Below are positions 63,355 to 64,000 of a DNA stretch of 64,000 nt, piece after piece. The stretch comes from Shewanella loihica PV-4 (lineage in GTDB: Bacteria; Pseudomonadota; Gammaproteobacteria; Enterobacterales; Shewanellaceae). The DNA lies in contig NC_009092.1 in NCBI RefSeq assembly GCF_000016065.1, positions 2,914,001 to 2,978,000 of the forward strand, in the 5' to 3' direction. How positions within the stretch are numbered: position 1 is the stretch's first letter; each line of letters starts with the position of its first letter. The notes beneath the pieces are model-generated. The model ran no database searches, was not told where the DNA came from, and saw only the letters and a program-made list of their open reading frames with translations. The translations under genes and the position numbers were made by a program.

Positions 63355-64000
63355 ATGATGAACGTACAAAATAATAAATTTAAGCTGCTACTCGCAGCAG
63401 GTGCCGTCTCCATGGCTCTCACTGGTTGTGGTGGCAGCGACGGTAGTGATGGTAATCCTGGCAACCCAGGCGGCCCAGCAGCCGATGCCATTGAAGTACT
63501 TCACCTTGATGTCACCAAGGTTGAATACGACAACGGCACACCCACAATCACAGTCTTTGCGACCAACCAGGAAGATCTTCCTGTTATCGGTCTGAAAGAT
63601 CTTGAAGTGAAAAAAGTGGTTCAGCTACTGCCACAAGGCACGACCGGTGCAGGTAATGCCGCCGAATGGCAATATATCGGCTCACAAAAAGCCTTTACCG
63701 ACCACAAGAATGGTAACTACACCTTCACCATCGACGTGGAAGGCTACAACCCAGAGCTGACCCAAAGATACAATATCGTCGCCAAGGCCTCGACACTGCT
63801 CGACGGCGTCACCCTGGTGCCGCAAACCGAGATCGCCGAAGACTTCTCTGGCGAAGGTTATGAGCCACTCTACACCAAGAATGTGGTCTCAACCGCCAGC
63901 TGTAACAGCTGTCACGCCGAAGGACAGAAGATCTACCACAGCTACACCAGCGTAGAGACCTGTGTCTCTTGTCACACCCAAGAGATGGCTGATGAGAAAG
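63355..64000 (+). CDS. mtrC: MtrC, surface decaheme lipoprotein (partial, runs off window)
   Basis: The start is ATG at 63355 (MMNVQNNKFKLLLAAG), preceded by CAGGGA. About 215 residues are visible. A lipobox (MALTGCGGSDGSDG) is followed by a Gly-rich tether. Segments like DITKVEYDNGTPTITVFATNQ, VIGLKDLEVKK and QLTQRYNIV match S. oneidensis MtrC closely. The first two haem sites are visible (CNSCH, CVSCH; GQKIYHSYTSVETCVSCHTQEMAD). MtrC sits on the MtrAB conduit and reduces extracellular iron, manganese or flavins. mtrA and mtrB would be expected to follow beyond the window. Confidence 0.88.
   Translation, partial: MMNVQNNKFKLLLAAGAVSMALTGCGGSDGSDGNPGNPGGPAADAIEVLHLDVTKVEYDNGTPTITVFATNQEDLPVIGLKDLEVKKVVQLLPQGTTGAGNAAEWQYIGSQKAFTDHKNGNYTFTIDVEGYNPELTQRYNIVAKASTLLDGVTLVPQTEIAEDFSGEGYEPLYTKNVVSTASCNSCHAEGQKIYHSYTSVETCVSCHTQEMADEK

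Overview
The window is a chromosomal segment of a gammaproteobacterium of the Shewanella type. Three things point there. The lon-clpXP-tig, psp/sap and cysS-ppiB-lpxH blocks are arranged as in Gammaproteobacteria. The last 14 kb is a metal-reduction locus of multiheme c-type cytochromes next to feoAB, in the order known from Shewanella (feoB-feoA | mtrD-mtrE-mtrF ... omcA, mtrC). FabV also stands in for FabI. I cannot name the species from sequence alone. No prophage, IS element, integron or CRISPR array is visible.

Layout: (1) 1-5.6 kb: a methyltransferase cut by the window edge, a TonB-dependent receptor and a trimeric-type porin, all on the minus strand. (2) 5.8-13.9 kb: DNA polymerase II and the DinG helicase, divergent around a textbook LexA box; then yfcA, priC, a yccT-like gene, a histone-deacetylase-fold enzyme and a ComFB-like small protein. 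(3) 14.1-17.8 kb: the 4.5S RNA gene, a ComEA-like DNA-binding protein, a DASS dicarboxylate transporter and a methionine gamma-lyase. (4) 17.9-30 kb: ycjF-ycjX, pspC-pspB-pspA, divergent pspF, sapABCDF and fabV. This keeps the E. coli envelope-stress neighbourhood, but with FabV where E. coli carries FabI. (5) 30.4-38.9 kb: the protein quality-control block ppiD, hupB, lon, clpX, clpP, tig. (6) 39.1-47.1 kb: three tRNAs (Pro, Arg, His), folD, cysS, ppiB, lpxH, miaE, a Yip1-domain protein and glnS. (7) 47.3-64 kb: feoAB for ferrous iron uptake, divergent from the extracellular electron transfer locus.

The electron transfer locus encodes a periplasmic decaheme (mtrD), an outer-membrane barrel (mtrE) and then at least five outer-membrane lipoprotein cytochromes: mtrF, a first OmcA paralogue, a divergent decaheme protein, a second OmcA, and the start of mtrC, which runs off the window. 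Every complete cytochrome has exactly ten CXXCH haem sites. MtrD-MtrE-MtrF would form a trans-outer-membrane conduit. The extra surface decahemes would act as terminal reductases for minerals, flavins or other extracellular acceptors.

Regulatory signals I could read directly are: a LexA box (polB/dinG), a sigma54 -24/-12 promoter (pspA), a sigma32-like promoter (lon), a sigma70 promoter with GC-rich discriminator (tRNA operon), Fur-like and CRP-like sites between feoA and mtrD, and a conserved CRP-like block upstream of both omcA and mtrC. Intrinsic terminators separate most transcription units, and each of the last surface cytochrome genes is its own unit. The greatest interest lies in the expanded cytochrome set, above all the divergent decaheme protein at about 58.0-60.3 kb.
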